From Babylonia areolata (Eukaryota > Mollusca > Gastropoda > Neogastropoda > Buccinidae): 64,000 bases of DNA. Each line of letters opens with the position of its first letter. The first letter of the stretch is position 1. The stretch covers positions 4,091,821-4,155,820 of the forward strand of contig NC_134903.1 of the NCBI RefSeq assembly GCF_041734735.1, read 5' to 3'. Positions 1 through 10,611 of this stretch are shown in pieces. The notes under the pieces are model-generated. The model was not told where the DNA came from, did no database searches, and was given only the letters and a program-made list of their open reading frames with translations. The position numbers and the translations under genes are program-made.

Positions 1-398
1 CTAACCTCAACTGAAAGGAGATAAAAAAAAAATAATTTAAAACATTATTGCCCCTCTGATGTTAATATTATAAAGAAACAAAGAAACAGACCAACAAGTA
101 AATACTTTCTTTTTAAATGAATAAAAATAAATGAAATAAATAAAACCCATGGCATAAAGTCTGACAAACAAGTTTTTAAATGGCACAACAGATAACGAAC
201 ACACACACACAAAAAAACAAAACAAAAAAAAACAAACCCACACTTGCACACACACATACACACACATGTAAATCTCCAAGACAACACATCTCAACACACA
301 CACAAAAAGTCTAACGGAGACCCCAGCAACACGTACCACCAAGGCTCAACAACAACAGCACAGCAGCACACGAAGAACAAACCACGACAACCACTTAC
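1..398. other. Left edge: intron 6 of gene 1, no coding signal
   Basis: AT-rich and CA-rich sequence downstream (in minus-strand sense) of the last visible exon of the zinc-finger gene. A CA-rich tract lies at about 198-300. I see no exon with plausible splice sites here, so the gene probably continues outside the window. Confidence 0.6.
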
Positions 399-623
399 CC
401 GGGCCCTGAAAACCAAGGTCGGGGAAAGGGAAGCCAAGGCCGGGGAATCCTGGGGGCCGGTCCATCATGTTCCGCAGAAACATGTCCCTGTCCATGTCCA
501 TCCCCACAGGGGGGGGCGGCCCCCCACCCCGACCCCCCCGGAAGAAGCCCCCTCGCCCTCGGCCTGGGAAGCCTCCACTCTGCAGGAACTCAGGCAGGTC
601 ATCCAGCAGACTAGGAATGAAGC
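399..623 (-). CDS. Gene 1 exon 6: C-terminal RGG and Met/Asp/Pro-rich region
   Basis: Sixth visible coding exon of the minus-strand zinc-finger/RGG gene. The acceptor is TGTGCAG followed by GCTTC at 623, and the donor is GTAAGT at 398-393. Exon 5 ends with one base of a codon and this exon opens with the other two, giving RG-G-FIPSLLDDL in frame. It encodes LLDDLPEFLQSGG, a GRGRGGFFRGGRGGG stretch and a segment rich in Met, Asp, Pro and Phe (PVGMDMDRDMF, then PGFPGLGFPFPDLGF). RGG repeats of this kind usually bind RNA and drive condensation; that is family knowledge. The exon ends in phase 1, so at least one more exon must follow beyond the window. An alternative acceptor (TTCCTAG at about 614) would break the frame and was not chosen. 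Confidence 0.8.
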
Positions 624-716
624 CTGCACATGGAGACAACACATCTGTGACTGGGGATGAAGCCTGCACAGGGAGGGGAGGGATCACATCTCTACATCCA
701 GTCATGGGCAACACCG

Positions 717-821
717 GTTTCAGTTTCTCAAAGAGGCGTCACTGCGTTTGGACAAATCCATATACACCACACCACATCTGCCTGACAGCAGCATAACCCA
801 ACACGCTTGTCAGGCCTTGAG
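717..821 (+). repeat. SINE-like family A, fragment
   Basis: This is one of five copies in the window of a repeat that begins GTTTCAGTTTC, continues CAAGGAGGCGTCACTGCG, and ends near GCGCTTAGTCAGGCC. Here it is diverged (CAAAGAGGCGTCACTGCG) and lacks the AT-rich tail of the complete copies at 14976 and 22594. Confidence 0.75.
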
Positions 822-825
822 TGCA

Positions 826-1093
826 TGCTTATATATTTGTGTACCTGTCAGGGTGGGTTTCTTTTTACAGGATTTTGCCAGAGGACAACACTCTCGTTGC
901 CATGGGGTTCTTTTTCAGTGCGCTAAGTGCGTGCTGCACACAGGACCTCCGTTTATCATCTCATCCAAAAGACTAGACGCTCAGTTCAATTTTCCAGCCA
1001 AACTTGAGAGAAAGGGCGAGAGTGGGATTCAAACCCACACCCACAGACTCTCTGTATTGGCAGCTGAGCGTCTTAACCATTCTACCACCTTCC
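826..1093 (-). mobile_element. SINE family B (V/Meta-SINE-like core), minus strand
   Basis: Read on the minus strand, a tRNA-like head (AGAATGGTTAAGACGCTCAG, then a B-box-like GGTTTGAATCCC) is followed by the core shared with copies at 43201, 47249, 59550 and 61911: TGTGCAGCACGCACTTAGCGC and AAAAGAACCCCATGGCAACG. The head resembles a class II tRNA such as tRNA-Leu. It is old, with many differences from the other copies, and sits in intron 5 of gene 1. Confidence 0.75.
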
Positions 1094-1744
1094 TCACCTC
1101 CACCCTGTTAGAAACATCATCCCCCCCTGCCCCCCGCAACCAGTTATGACCAATATACCTCTGTCCTCCGTGTCCTCCGCGTCCTCCCCCCGCACTCCCC
1201 CACCCCCTTCCAAATTATGGGCATCACTACCACCCTCCTCATTTCAACATCACCCCCACGCAACCAGTTATTATTAACATACCTCTGTTCCCCCACCCCA
1301 AATTATCAGCCACATCATCTGCCAAATTGTGAACAACATCACCCCCACGATTATAAACACCGCCCTAAGTTAAACGACAACAACAACCCAACACCGTCAC
1401 TATGCTGTCTGTATCATTTTTATTCCATTTCCATTCAGTTATCTATTTGCCATAATTTGTTTTGTCCTGTTTTATTTCTGTTTTGTTTACTGTTGTTGGT
1501 GTGGATTTTTTTTTTTTTTATAACAAATGATAGTGGAGGAAAACAAGTCCAGTTATCAACAAAACAAGCCCTATTTTCAAAATAAGTTTGCAAAGATTTA
1601 AACCAAAAATTTTCTTTTATAAAAACGGAGAGAAAAAATATAGAGAAAGTTGGAATCAATATAACAAACCCTTCAAAGACAACAATGGGACTCCTCCAGA
1701 ACAAAAGACAGAACCAATCATATGCCTCATCTGACTATAGTTTC
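1094..1744. other. Intron 5, low-complexity C/A-rich DNA
   Basis: The first half has degenerate repeats of short blocks with ACCCCCAC and CAACCAGTTAT (1137-1375); the second half is AT-rich. No exon, RNA gene or clear element is visible. Confidence 0.6.
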
Positions 1745-1905
1745 ATCCTCTGCGAACACCAACTAGGTGTGAATGGGTACCTAACTTTGACTGGGGAAGG
1801 TCATAATGCCCCTGCCGTCCTATGCTGAGCCCTAGACTCACCATGGACAAGAAACCACTCCTCTGATAGCTGTAAAAGGCAATGGGACCTTATTAAACCG
1901 TGCTT
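1745..1905 (+). repeat. Interspersed repeat family D, copy 1
   Basis: The motifs CTAGGTGTGAATGGGTACC, GACTGGGGAAGG and GCAATGGGACCTT recur in order, with divergence, at 5395-5612. I read this as a dispersed repeat (SINE-like tail or non-autonomous element). The family was not identified. Confidence 0.6.
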
Positions 1906-1955
1906 ATCAAGAGTGCTGCAGGAAGTTTCCAAACAGCCCAGCACCTCATCTTTAC

Positions 1956-2188
1956 CTCGTCCACCACCCATTCCGCCGCGGTCTCCCCCACGGCCGCCAC
2001 GAAAGCCAAGGCCACGGCTCATGGCCATGCCAGGGCCGCCACGGCCAGGGAAGAATCGAGGGAGGTTCTCTCCACTGGCCTGCTTCATCTTGTTCTGGTG
2101 CTTGATTCCCTTGAGATGCATGGCCAGCTGTTCCTGGCTCGTCACCATCACGTTGCACATGGCGCACTCAAACATGTTCTCCTGGCTC
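1956..2188 (-). CDS. Gene 1 exon 5: third JAZ/ZNF385-type zinc finger plus RGG
   Basis: The acceptor is GTGCCCACAG before 2188 and the donor is GTAAAG at 1955-1950. The first base completes the codon left by exon 4, giving GGKK-SQENMFECAMC. The finger is C-x2-C-x12-H-x5-H (CAMC, then MH and GIKH), the spacing of the zf-met/C2H2_JAZ families that bind double-stranded or structured RNA. It is followed by KQNKMKQ-like basic residues and an RGG stretch (GRGGPGMAMSRGLGFRGGRG). The exon ends in phase 1, matching exon 6. Finger type and RGG are seen; RNA binding is inferred from family. Confidence 0.9.
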
Positions 2189-2225
2189 CTGTGGGCACAG
2201 ACGATCATTATCATAATAACAGTAA

Positions 2226-2460
2226 TAATGATAATAATGATAATGCACACTGACAATCACAAGGGAGCATTAATGCAGACTGTCAATCCCAAGGGAGCAT
2301 TACACAAGGGAGCATTACTGCAGACTGTCAATCCCAAGGGAGTATTAATGCAGACTGTCAATCACAAGGGAGTATTACACAAGAGAGCATTACACAAGGG
2401 AGCATTAATGCAGACTGTCAATCACAATGGAGCATTAATGCAGACTGTCAAATCACAAGC
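2226..2460. repeat. Intronic tandem repeat, about 29 bp
   Basis: Degenerate copies of a unit containing GCAGACTGTCAATC and CAAGGGAGCATTA, with some half-length units, lie directly upstream (minus sense) of exon 5, only about 40 bases from its acceptor. About eight copies are visible. Confidence 0.85.
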
Positions 2461-2583
2461 GATCCTGTCACATTTACAACCATCAAGAATGCACACGGCA
2501 CACCTTAACATGTTCCCGTTGCTCCTGCATGCCCCCCTCCCCAATCCCCCCCCCCCTGCCCACCCACCCCAAACCCCACGCAC

Positions 2584-2815
2584 AATAAGTATTGATACAG
2601 CGCTGAACCTTGTGCAAAGACAAATCTTACACACAAGTCATTCACCTGCATGCACAACTCTTAACTCATGAAGGTGAAAAACACAACATACAAATACATA
2701 AAAACAGACAGCTGGAGAAACTGTAGACCAGGAAGAGGCAGGGGAGGGGTTAGAAATGGAGAAGCGAGGGCTATTCTGGGAGAAGGTGGGTTTTAAACGC
2801 CAGACTTGAAATCAT
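2584..2815 (+). repeat. Interspersed repeat family E, copy 1
   Basis: It shares with 4284-4680 the ordered motifs ATTGATACAGCGCTGAA/ACCACTGAATCTTGTGC, GACAAATC, CAGTCATTC, GAAGAGGCAGGGGAGGG and GGTGGGTTTTAA. Both copies lie in introns of gene 1. The family was not identified; it has no coding capacity. Confidence 0.65.
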
Positions 2816-3166
2816 CAGCCTCCTAGTTATGAGAATATTATCACCCTTCCCCAGTTACGAACATGAATCAGAATATCATCACACACACGTCTCCTATTAT
2901 GAACTTCATCATCCGTCAATCATGAACATTGTCACCCCTAAACTGTTAAGACTATGAGCAATGCTGCTACTCCCCCCCCCCCCCCCTGCCACCCCCGCCA
3001 CCCCCAAATTATGACAATGAGCATCGTCATCTCCAGCTTATGAGCATCATCATCCCAAAATCATGAGCATCATCATCATCATCATCCCAAAATCCCAAGC
3101 ATCATCCTCCCCCTCCCTCTCCCATCCATCACAGACAATGTGAAGAGAACCATGTCAAAGCCTCAC
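2816..3166. other. Intron 4 spacer, simple sequence
   Basis: Short degenerate repeats of ATGAGCATCATCATC and ATGAAC...ATC, with a poly-C tract at 2970-2986. No gene signal is visible. Confidence 0.6.
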
Positions 3167-3321
3167 TTTTTTCCGCCGCCCCCACCCCCTTTCTCCGGGG
3201 TCTTGGACTCGCTCATCCTCAGCTTCTTGGCATGGTTCTTGCCATTGTAGTGCTGCTCTGCCTGCTTCAGGGACGTGAAGCCCACGCCACACAGTGCACA
3301 GAACTCCCACTTCTTTGTCTC
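3167..3321 (-). CDS. Gene 1 exon 4: second JAZ/ZNF385-type zinc finger
   Basis: The acceptor is GTTGACAG before 3321 and the donor is GTGAGG at 3166-3161, overlapping an in-frame TGA that would end the protein at GGGGGGKK if the intron were retained. The finger is C-x2-C-x12-H-x5-H (CALC, then EQH and GKNH) followed by AKKLR, very like ZNF385/JAZ fingers. A Gly-rich linker follows. The exon is 155 nt and ends in phase 2, which fits exon 5. The retained-intron stop is a plausible natural alternative end, but the zinc finger downstream argues for splicing. Confidence 0.9.
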
Positions 3322-3325
3322 CTGT

Positions 3326-3951
3326 CAACGATCACATCAAACAAAGGAACTCTTTTTTCCTGCACACTCACATTAAACACAGGTACTCATTTTTTTTCCT
3401 GCACACTCACATTAAACACAGGTACTCATTTTTTTTCCTGCACACTCACATTAAACACAGGTACTCTTTTTTTCCTACACACTCACATTAAACACAGGTA
3501 CTCATTTTTTCCTGCACACTCACATCAAACACAGGTACTCTGTTTTTCCTGCACACCAACGTCAAACACAAACACTCTTTTCTCCGCACACTCACGTCAA
3601 ACACAGGTATTCTTTTTACCTGCACACTCACATTAAACACAGGAACTTTTCTCCCACACACTCACATCAAACACAGGTACTCTTTTTTCCCGCACACTCA
3701 CATCAAACACAGGCACTTTTTTTTCACGCACATGCAAACACAGGCACTCTTTTTTCACGCACGCTCACGTCAGACACAGGTACTCTTTTTTTTTTTACAC
3801 ACGCTAAAGTTAACCACAGGCACTCTTTTTTCCCACACACTAACACCAAACACAGGTACTCGTTCTTTCCGCACACTCACATCAATCATAGGCACTATTT
3901 TCCCGCAAACTCACATAAAAAAACAGGCACTCTTTCTTTCCACACACTCAC
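3326..3951. repeat. Intron 3 made of a 35-38 bp array copied from the exon 3 donor
   Basis: About 17 tandem units read CACACTCACATCAAACACAGG or a close variant, followed by TACTC and a T-rich run. The match to the exon 3 edge is direct: CACACTCAC/ATCAAACACAGGT spans the last coding bases (minus GTTTGAT) and the donor GTGAGTGTG. The array fills practically the whole intron, from the exon 3 donor to the exon 4 acceptor, so each unit carries a decoy 5' splice site on the minus strand. Confidence 0.9.
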
Positions 3952-4266
3952 ATCAAACACAGGTGCATCCCCTGCGCTCTTCTCCCCCTCCTCCTCCTTC
4001 TTCTTCTCTGCTGCAGGCGCTGACTTGGCCTTCTCAGTGGCAGGAGGCGTCGCCGAATCAGCTTCTGTTCCCTGGGAGGGCACAGGGGGTGCCTTTCCCA
4101 CAGCCAAGTTGCCGTTGGAGGTGACGAAGAGGCGGACACGCTTGGCGTGGTTCTTGCCCTGGTAGTGCTGCACAGCCTGCAGGGGGGCGTTTAGAACTAG
4201 GGAGCATAGCTGGCAGTACGTCTGGGACGTCAGCGTCTGAAGCTTCTCCTGCAGCTCCTTCGACAT
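3952..4266 (-). CDS. Gene 1 exon 3: first JAZ/ZNF385-type zinc finger
   Basis: The acceptor is TTATTATTAG before 4266 and the donor is GTGAGT at 3951-3946; both ends are in phase 0. The exon reads MSKELQEKLQTLTSQTY, then a finger C-x2-C-x12-H-x5-H (CQLC, then VQH and GKNHAKRVR). After the finger comes a Ser/Pro/Ala/Glu-rich acidic linker with a lysine/glutamate run (EKKKEEEGEKSAGD). The internal ATG at the start could also serve as an alternative translation start, giving a short form with only the zinc fingers; that is inference. The finger type suggests binding to double-stranded or structured RNA. Confidence 0.9.
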
Positions 4267-4283
4267 CTAATAATAATATTAGT

Positions 4284-4680
4284 ATTTATATACCACTGAA
4301 TCTTGTGCAGAGACAAATCAAAGCGCTTTCAATTTCACACCAGTCATTCGCACACATGCATAACTCTAAACTTGTGAAACTGAAGACAAAGAAGAGGCAG
4401 GGGAGGGAGGCTATCATGGAAAGAGGTGGGTTTTAACTTAAGGCCAGACCTGAAAGAGCTGAGTGTGGGGACCTGACGAAAGAGCAAGTTCATTCCAAAT
4501 GCAAGGTCCAGAGACAGAGAAAAAACAGCAGCTCACAGTGGAGTGTTTGAATCTCAATCTGGGTGTGCGTAAACAGAGTGGATCCGAAGCCAATTGTACA
4601 GAGCGACATGGAGTGTTGAGGTGAAGGCATCTGGAGGGCACTGACACAGTTCCATTGGTGCAAAGGCCCAATCCATAGAT
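4284..4680 (+). repeat. Interspersed repeat family E, copy 2 (longer)
   Basis: The longer copy of the family also seen at 2584-2815. Additional motifs are AGAGCTGAGTGTGG, AGTTCATTCCAAATGCAAGG, GTGGAGTGTTTGAATCT and AACAGAGTGGATCCGAAGCC. It ends close to a poly-A run at about 4686. It lies in intron 2 of gene 1, 17 bases from the exon 3 acceptor. Confidence 0.65.
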
Positions 4681-5394
4681 CCCATTAAAAAAAAAAAAAT
4701 TCACCTGCCAAGAATTTATACACAATCTGCATATGATCCGTTCATCCACAGATACGATACTGTCCATCCACAGATACAACATTTACCTGCCTGTTTTAAC
4801 TGAAACCATGGCGCCAGTTCTATCAAAGCAAACATTCTTTGTCAAAAGCAAGAGAGCTGTGAATGCAATCTTGTTGCCATCAAAGAAGCAAAAGGAAGTA
4901 TCGTGTTGAGGTGGAAACAGCAGCAGGGTGCTTGCAACAAAAGAAGCTTGGTTTTGATAGACAGCTCTTCAGCAGATACACACAGCTAACAAGGAAACAA
5001 TTTTTTTTTGCTGAAGCAGTCGACCTGGGAGAGTGGAATCTCATCAAACACTGCTTCACCCAAGAAGGAATCTGTCCAATGACTGGTAAAATTTGCATGT
5101 AAAGTGAAAAGTTTCGATCCCTTGTGCGAAACAAGTTTCACTTTCAGTTCTGCAACAATAATATCCATATGAAATTCAGGCCTATGTATTTACACAATCT
5201 TTAAATGGTTTATGCAAATTTTTCCTTCAGTGCAAAGTTACCATGCAATTTTGCATCAATCTTTTGGATCAACGGAATTCTGCCTGAACAAGACTCTAAC
5301 TTAATCTGGCTGATGATAATAAAGAATAATAATAAAGTGCATAAAATTTTTACATCATAGTGCTTACCCTACAACTCTAAAACATTAACAAAAC
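4681..5394. other. Intron 2 unique sequence, nothing recognised
   Basis: AT-rich non-repetitive DNA with short chance open frames. I see no splice-supported exon and no element with terminal repeats. Confidence 0.55.
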
Positions 5395-5612
5395 ATGTGG
5401 CATGAATACAGTTGTAGGTGTTGTGTCCTTGGGGAAAGTGACTCTACTCTGGGTATTTTTCTCAATCCACCTAGGTGTGAATGTGTACCCAATTTCAGGT
5501 AGGGAGGGTTGAAAAGGTGTTAGGACAGGAGTTGGCCCAGCCTTCCAATGACAAGCACCAGACACAGTGGATATGAATTCACTGCTCCCATGGCTGTCAA
5601 AGTCTATGGAAC
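5395..5612 (+). repeat. Interspersed repeat family D, copy 2
   Basis: It shares CACCTAGGTGTGAATGTGTACC, AGGGAGGGTTG, a GACACAGTGGATATGAA block and CATGGCTGTCAAAGTCTATGG with the copy at 1745. It is located in intron 2 of gene 1. Confidence 0.6.
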
Positions 5613-5943
5613 CTTTTTTTTTCTTTTTTAAACCTTTTATAATTAAAGGGCCATATATAAATGATGATATAAGGTGGAAAGCTGGGGAGAATACTCTCAA
5701 GTACCTAGTGAGTTAATATATCTTTATATATGAAAATAACTGCATGTCTTGAACTGTTATGACAACAAAGGCTCCAAGCAGTTTATTGTGCTGTTCAAAG
5801 AAATGTTATGGTTTAAGGCTGTGCACTGACGCTGTGTTTGTAAACCGCTTACAGCTTGGTAGCTTACTGCAGACAGGTGCTTTATAAGTATGCATATCAA
5901 TCAACCAAAAAGGCCATTGAAAGAAAAAAAAAAGAATACTCAC

Positions 5944-8900
5944 GTCAACCACTGGGGCAGCTTTCAGGATCTTGTCCACATCTTCCGCTGTTGGGTTGCC
6001 GTCGTTTTTGACAGTGACCACAGACTCCTTGATCTTTCTCTGGATCTCCTCCTCGTGGGCTTTCTCTTCCTCTGTCATCTCCTTGTCTTCATCAGCTGAG
6101 TCTGCAGGCTGCGTTTCTGTCTTCTTGGCATCGGAGGGGGTGCCTGCTTTGGCACCGGCTGCCTTGGAGGTGGCGTCAGAGGGAGTGGTTCCCTTGGAGA
6201 TTGGGGTACTACAGCTACCAGAGCCGGACTTGCTCTCTGCTTTGTCGCCTGGCTTGCTGGTCACTTCCTCTTTGGACGGAGGTGTGGAGACTCCTTTGAA
6301 AGAGGCTGCGCATTTCAGAGCAATCTCCGCTTGTTTCTCGATGGCCGATTTCGGTTTCTCATCAGCTTTCGTGGGTGTTGCTGATTTGGAAGTGGCCGCC
6401 TCCATCTTTGTTGTTGGAGCTGTTGAGGGTTTGCCTTGAGAAACGGTGAAAGGCTTTGCATGATGAGAGCCCCGGCCGAAGGGTTCACGATCACCACTGC
6501 CAAACATGGGCGTCTTGTGGGGGTGTGAAGAGCCAGCAGGGACCAGTGGCTTGGGGCCGGTCGGTGATTTCACAGAACCTCCACTTCCAAAGCTTCTGGG
6601 GCCATCTCTGTCTCCAGCCATCCTGTCCTGACCAAAGGGTTTTCCTGGGCCTTTCCCAGCCCATCCACCCGGCCCAGACTTGAACCCTGCTGGCGATCCG
6701 TCACGACTGAAGCCCTCTTGAGGCCGACTCCAGTTTCTCTGCCCGTCTCCTCCCATGAAGCCTCCCCTTCCCTGGTTACCACCTTGGTTCTGGTTGTTAA
6801 AATCAGGACCGCCAGAACCAAACCCTCCTCTCCCTCCTCGGCCTCTGCCACGGAAGTTGGGACCATTGTTAAACGACCCCCTTCCTTGGCCAGGGGTGCT
6901 GTCCCTTTCATTGCCAAAGCCACCTCTGCCCCGGCTGTTTCCGCTGTTGAAGCCGCCTCTGTCCTGGCCGAACGACCCCCTGCCCTGACCCCCAGAGCTG
7001 AAACCACCTCTGCCTTCACCTTGCTTATTGAAACCACCACGACCTTCACTTTGCATGTTGAAAGAACTTCGACCTTCGCCCTGCTTGTTAAAAGAACCTC
7101 GGCCCTGGTTGTTCCCAAACGACCCCCGGCCGCTGTCAAAGGAACGTCCACCCTGCATGTTACCAAAGGAGCCCCCTGCGTCCTCGTTCCCAAACATACC
7201 TCCCCGCCTTTGATCTTTCTCAAATGATCCTCTGCCTTCAAATGAATCTCGGCCCTTGTTGAAGGAGCCCCTGCCTCTGCTGCTGTCAAAGGAACCCCGA
7301 CCTCTGTTACTGTCAAACGACCCACGACCACTACTGCTGTCATAAGAGCCACGCCCTCTGCTGCTGCCCTCGAAGGAGCCCCTTCCCCTGCCACTATCAA
7401 ACGAACCACCACGCCCCCTGTTGCTGCTGTCGAAGGAGCCTCCTCTCCCCTGACCCGTTCCAAAGGAGTCTCTGCCCCCCCGGCCCTGACCGCTCCCAAA
7501 GGGACTCCTGTTCTGATTGTTTCCAAATGAACTCCTGTCTTGGCTGTCTCCAACGGAGCTTCTGTCCTGTTTGTTCCCGCCGCTGCCAAAGTCTCTTTTC
7601 TGTCCGACGCTACTGCCGAAGGAGCCTTTGTCCTGACCTGTGCCAAATGACCCTCTGTCCTGGACGTTACTAAATGACCCCCTGCCCTGACCGCCGGTGC
7701 CGAAGGAATTCCTGTTCTGATTAGTTCCGTAGCTGCCTCGGTCCTGGCCGGTCACCAAGGAGCTGCCTTCCATGTTTCCTCCCACTGCGCTTCGATTCTG
7801 ACCGCCACCAACAAAGGAACCTTTGTTCTGGTTGGAGGCAAAGGTGCCTTGATTCTGGTTGTTCCTGAAGGAGCCCCCCCCACTACTGAATGACCCTTGG
7901 GTCTGACTAGCTCCGAAGGATCCACTGCTCTGTGCGCCGTATTGCCCTCGGTTCTGAGAGTTGCTGAATGAGTCCTTCCCCTGCAGCTGACTGTAGTCCT
8001 GTCTGGGCTGCTGGTCAAACTTCTTGAAGGAGTCTGGCTGGTAAGTGCTGCTTTGGGTGTAGGTTCCGGTGGCCCCCGCAGAGTAGGCCTGGCTGCTGGC
8101 CAAGGTGGTTTTAGGCTGGCTGGCCGACACTGCTCCGTACTGAGTGCCCGTCCCTCCGTACTGAGTGCCCGTCCCTCCATACTGAGTGCCCGTCCCTCCG
8201 TACTGACCCGCGCTGGGTGTCTGCCAACTCCCAACACTGCTCGTAGTTCCTGTCGTCCCATAGCCATAGCCTGTGGCGGCCTGGTTGTAGTCCCCATACA
8301 TGCTGGTCTGAGCACTCTGGTAAGCGTCCCCTAACCCAGCCGTGCTGGTGGTAGCAGTGGTGGTGGCGTACTGGCTGTACTGGTCAGCAGCAGTGGAATA
8401 GCCATCCCCGGACGTGTACTGGTCAGCCGTTCCAAAGTCCCTGTACTGCTCCTTCCCTACTGCCTGAGGCTGAGCGGTGGTAGGGGCTGTGGCGGCAGTC
8501 CCGTACTGACCTCCAGACCCGTACTGGCTGGCTGTTCCATAAGTCGTGGTTGACGGTGTACTCACCTGCTGCATAGGGGGTGGCAGTGCTGTACTGGCCA
8601 GCCGTGCTGTACTGGCCAGCGGTGCTGTACTGGCCAGCCGTGCTGTACTGATTGTCGGTGGTGGTGTACTGACTGGTTGCGTACTGCTGAGAGCTGTCTG
8701 TAGCCGTGTACTGCCCTGAAGCATCGTACTGACCTGACGGGTAGGTCCCTGCTGCCGTGTAGCCAGTCGAATCACCATACTGGCCCGTGGCAGTGTTATA
8801 CGCCTGAGAGGTGTCATAGGTACCCCCACTGGAGTACTGATCGTAGCTTCCTTGGCTTTCATAGCTGGCAGTTCCATAGCCTTGGCTCTGGTCGTATTGA

Positions 8901-9096
8901 CCAGCAGTGGTGTAGTCTGTATAACCAGTGGTGGCTGTTGATGTACCAGTAGCATACTGGCTGTAGTTATAGGCGTCAGTACTCTCAGGGGTGTATTGCT
9001 CTCCGCTGGTGTACTGAGCGCCTGTGTAGCCCGTCCCTGCAGCGGTCTGCTGACCCCCGTACTGGGAGTAGTCCTGGGTGGTGTACTGTCCGTAAT
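5944..9096 (-). CDS. Gene 1 exon 2: FET-like prion-like domain and GSF/RGG-rich region
   Basis: The main exon (about 1050 residues) of a putative RNA-binding zinc-finger protein, probably nuclear or in RNA granules. The acceptor GTATTTTACAG before 9096 and the donor GTGAGT at 5943-5938 fit exons 1 and 3. In order it encodes a Tyr/Gln/Gly/Ser/Thr repeat region (QDYSQYGG, YNYSQYATG, GQYSTAGQYSTA; about residues 7-345) like the low-complexity domains of FUS/EWS/TAF15, then a long FG/GSF/RGG region (about 350-830), then a Lys/Glu-rich predicted-helical segment ending DKILKAAPVVD. Two frames must be joined: the first reads to about 8576, the second from there on. One extra C in the C5 run at 8576-8580 explains it, and reading it as C4 gives STATPMQQVSTPS in frame. 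I therefore suspect an indel error rather than a dead gene. It is not the FET family itself: no RRM was seen. Confidence 0.88.
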
Positions 9097-9301
9097 CTGT
9101 AAAATACTCCTGTTGCTCATTCACACAAAGTTCCCGCGTCATCAAAGCATCAGTGCATAACATCTACTGTGTACTATGTTGCTTATCAGTACAGTCAACC
9201 ATTTTGATCATCCTTATTCTAAAAGTCTTCAGTCTAAACTTAATGCATTTCATCTACTGTCTGTAATGTATATCACTCTAGTCTCAGCTTATATCACATA
9301 C

Positions 9302-9642
9302 TGACATAAGTTTACAGTTGGGTCAACAGCAACATGGTTCCTCTGTTGCACTTGCAGTGGGAAATCATTTATGATTTACAACTTAGTCTTTTGTGAAGGA
9401 CTATGACTCTCAAACTAGGCGGCAAAATCGCACTAGCTCTTTGTGATGCAGCCTTGGGGGCTAGTTGGCCTTTGGGAACCATTCCCAATGCCAACTGTCC
9501 TCAAATCCTCTTGGCCGAAAGCATGGGGATGTAACTTGGGCAAGACACTTTCCACAATAATCAAATTCTAGCCCAGATAGTTGGGACAGCAGTTACCTCC
9601 TCTGCTGTTCTGGTGGTCATTGTCAAACACGACTGACTATCA
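9302..9642 (+). repeat. Interspersed repeat family F, copy 1
   Basis: One of three copies (also 15264-15560 minus and 16899-17241). Shared motifs are TGACATAAGTTTACA, TTTTGTGAAGGACTATGACT, GGGCTAGTTGGC, CCTCTTGGCCGA, TGGGCAAGACACT and the end CACGACTGACTATCAT. It is about 340 bp with no coding capacity. It sits in intron 1 of gene 1 between two diverged copies of a 50-bp host segment (9176-9230 and 9655-9705). Confidence 0.75.
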
Positions 9643-9824
9643 TATTACATACATGTTGTTTATCAGCACAGTCAACCATTTTGATAGTCCGTATTAAGTC
9701 TTCTATGCCACTTTGTAATTTGAATCACAGATGCACACAACCAGCCATCAAACTATCAAAATAAGATAATAAAATATAGAAAAATTAACTCCCTTGGTCT
9801 TTCTTTGATCTTCCTGGGTGTGGA

Positions 9825-10059
9825 GTGGTGTGTGTGTTTGGGTGTATGACAGTGCCTGCCTGAAAGGGACGGGTGCATTGTGACCTGTTTTGTCTGTCTG
9901 TTTAGTTTGTGAGTGTGTGTGAGTGGCGAGTGTGTGTGAGTGTGAGTGTGTGTGTGTGAATAAGCAGATGTGAGTATGTTGTGATTGTGTGTGTGTGTGT
10001 GTGTGTGTTGTTAACAAGGTGATGTAAACATGAGATGACTGTGTGTGTGTGTGTGTGTG

Positions 10060-10093
<34 letters not shown>

Positions 10094-10101
10094 TGTGTGT
10101 C

Positions 10102-10158
<57 letters not shown>

Positions 10159-10195
10159 TGTCTGTCTGTGTCTGTGTGTATGTCACTGTGTGTGT
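9825..10195. repeat. Compound GT microsatellite
   Basis: Interrupted GT repeats with GAGT and TCTG variants; the longest pure tract is at about 10107-10156. Open frames across it are artefacts of the dinucleotide repeat. A dispersed-repeat tail (GTAAAGTGCTTTGAGTCTGG, then GCGCTATTTCATTCGTATCA) follows at 10196-10325. Confidence 0.9.
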
Positions 10196-10611
10196 GCCCC
10201 GATCTCAGCCATCTGTACCCATGTTTACCGCCTGCTGTGCAAGGACTCTGTGTTGTGTTCGTAAAGTGCTTTGAGTCTGGTCTCTGACCGAAGATATGCG
10301 CTATTTCATTCGTATCAATATTATCACAGCAAAATGTGTCAGTTTTGAAAAGGTTTACAATTATTACTAATAATTTGAAGTCTGAGAGCACTGCTTTTTC
10401 TCCCAGTGTTAAGATACATCATTTGAACGTTCCCCTACTGCCGCCTGTGACAGTGTTATAATATATGCATATCACTTTTTGTTTCAATCAGTAGTCTGCC
10501 GAGGTGCAAATTCAACATTAGTTCGCCGTTCGCCGGTGTTAATTTCCGTCTGCATACAGCAAGAAATCGACCAATAACAGCATTTCTAGGTTCCAAAACA
10601 TTTATGCATAC

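Noticed and set aside
3160-3170. Gene 1 ending at the TGA after GGGGGGKK
   Set aside because: The same bases form a GTGAGG donor in phase 2 that joins exactly to a further zinc-finger exon; kept only as a possible retained-intron form.
9096-9163. Start of gene 1 at ATG 9120 or at codons up to 9163
   Set aside because: 9120 opens in the wrong frame for the Tyr/Gln domain, and the upstream residues do not fit its composition; the acceptor at 9097 joined to 10612 fits better.
10039-10287. Cys/Val-rich small proteins across GT repeats (also at 12577, 21413 and 62580)
   Set aside because: Dinucleotide repeats translate as Cys-Val or His-Thr in any species; no gene context.
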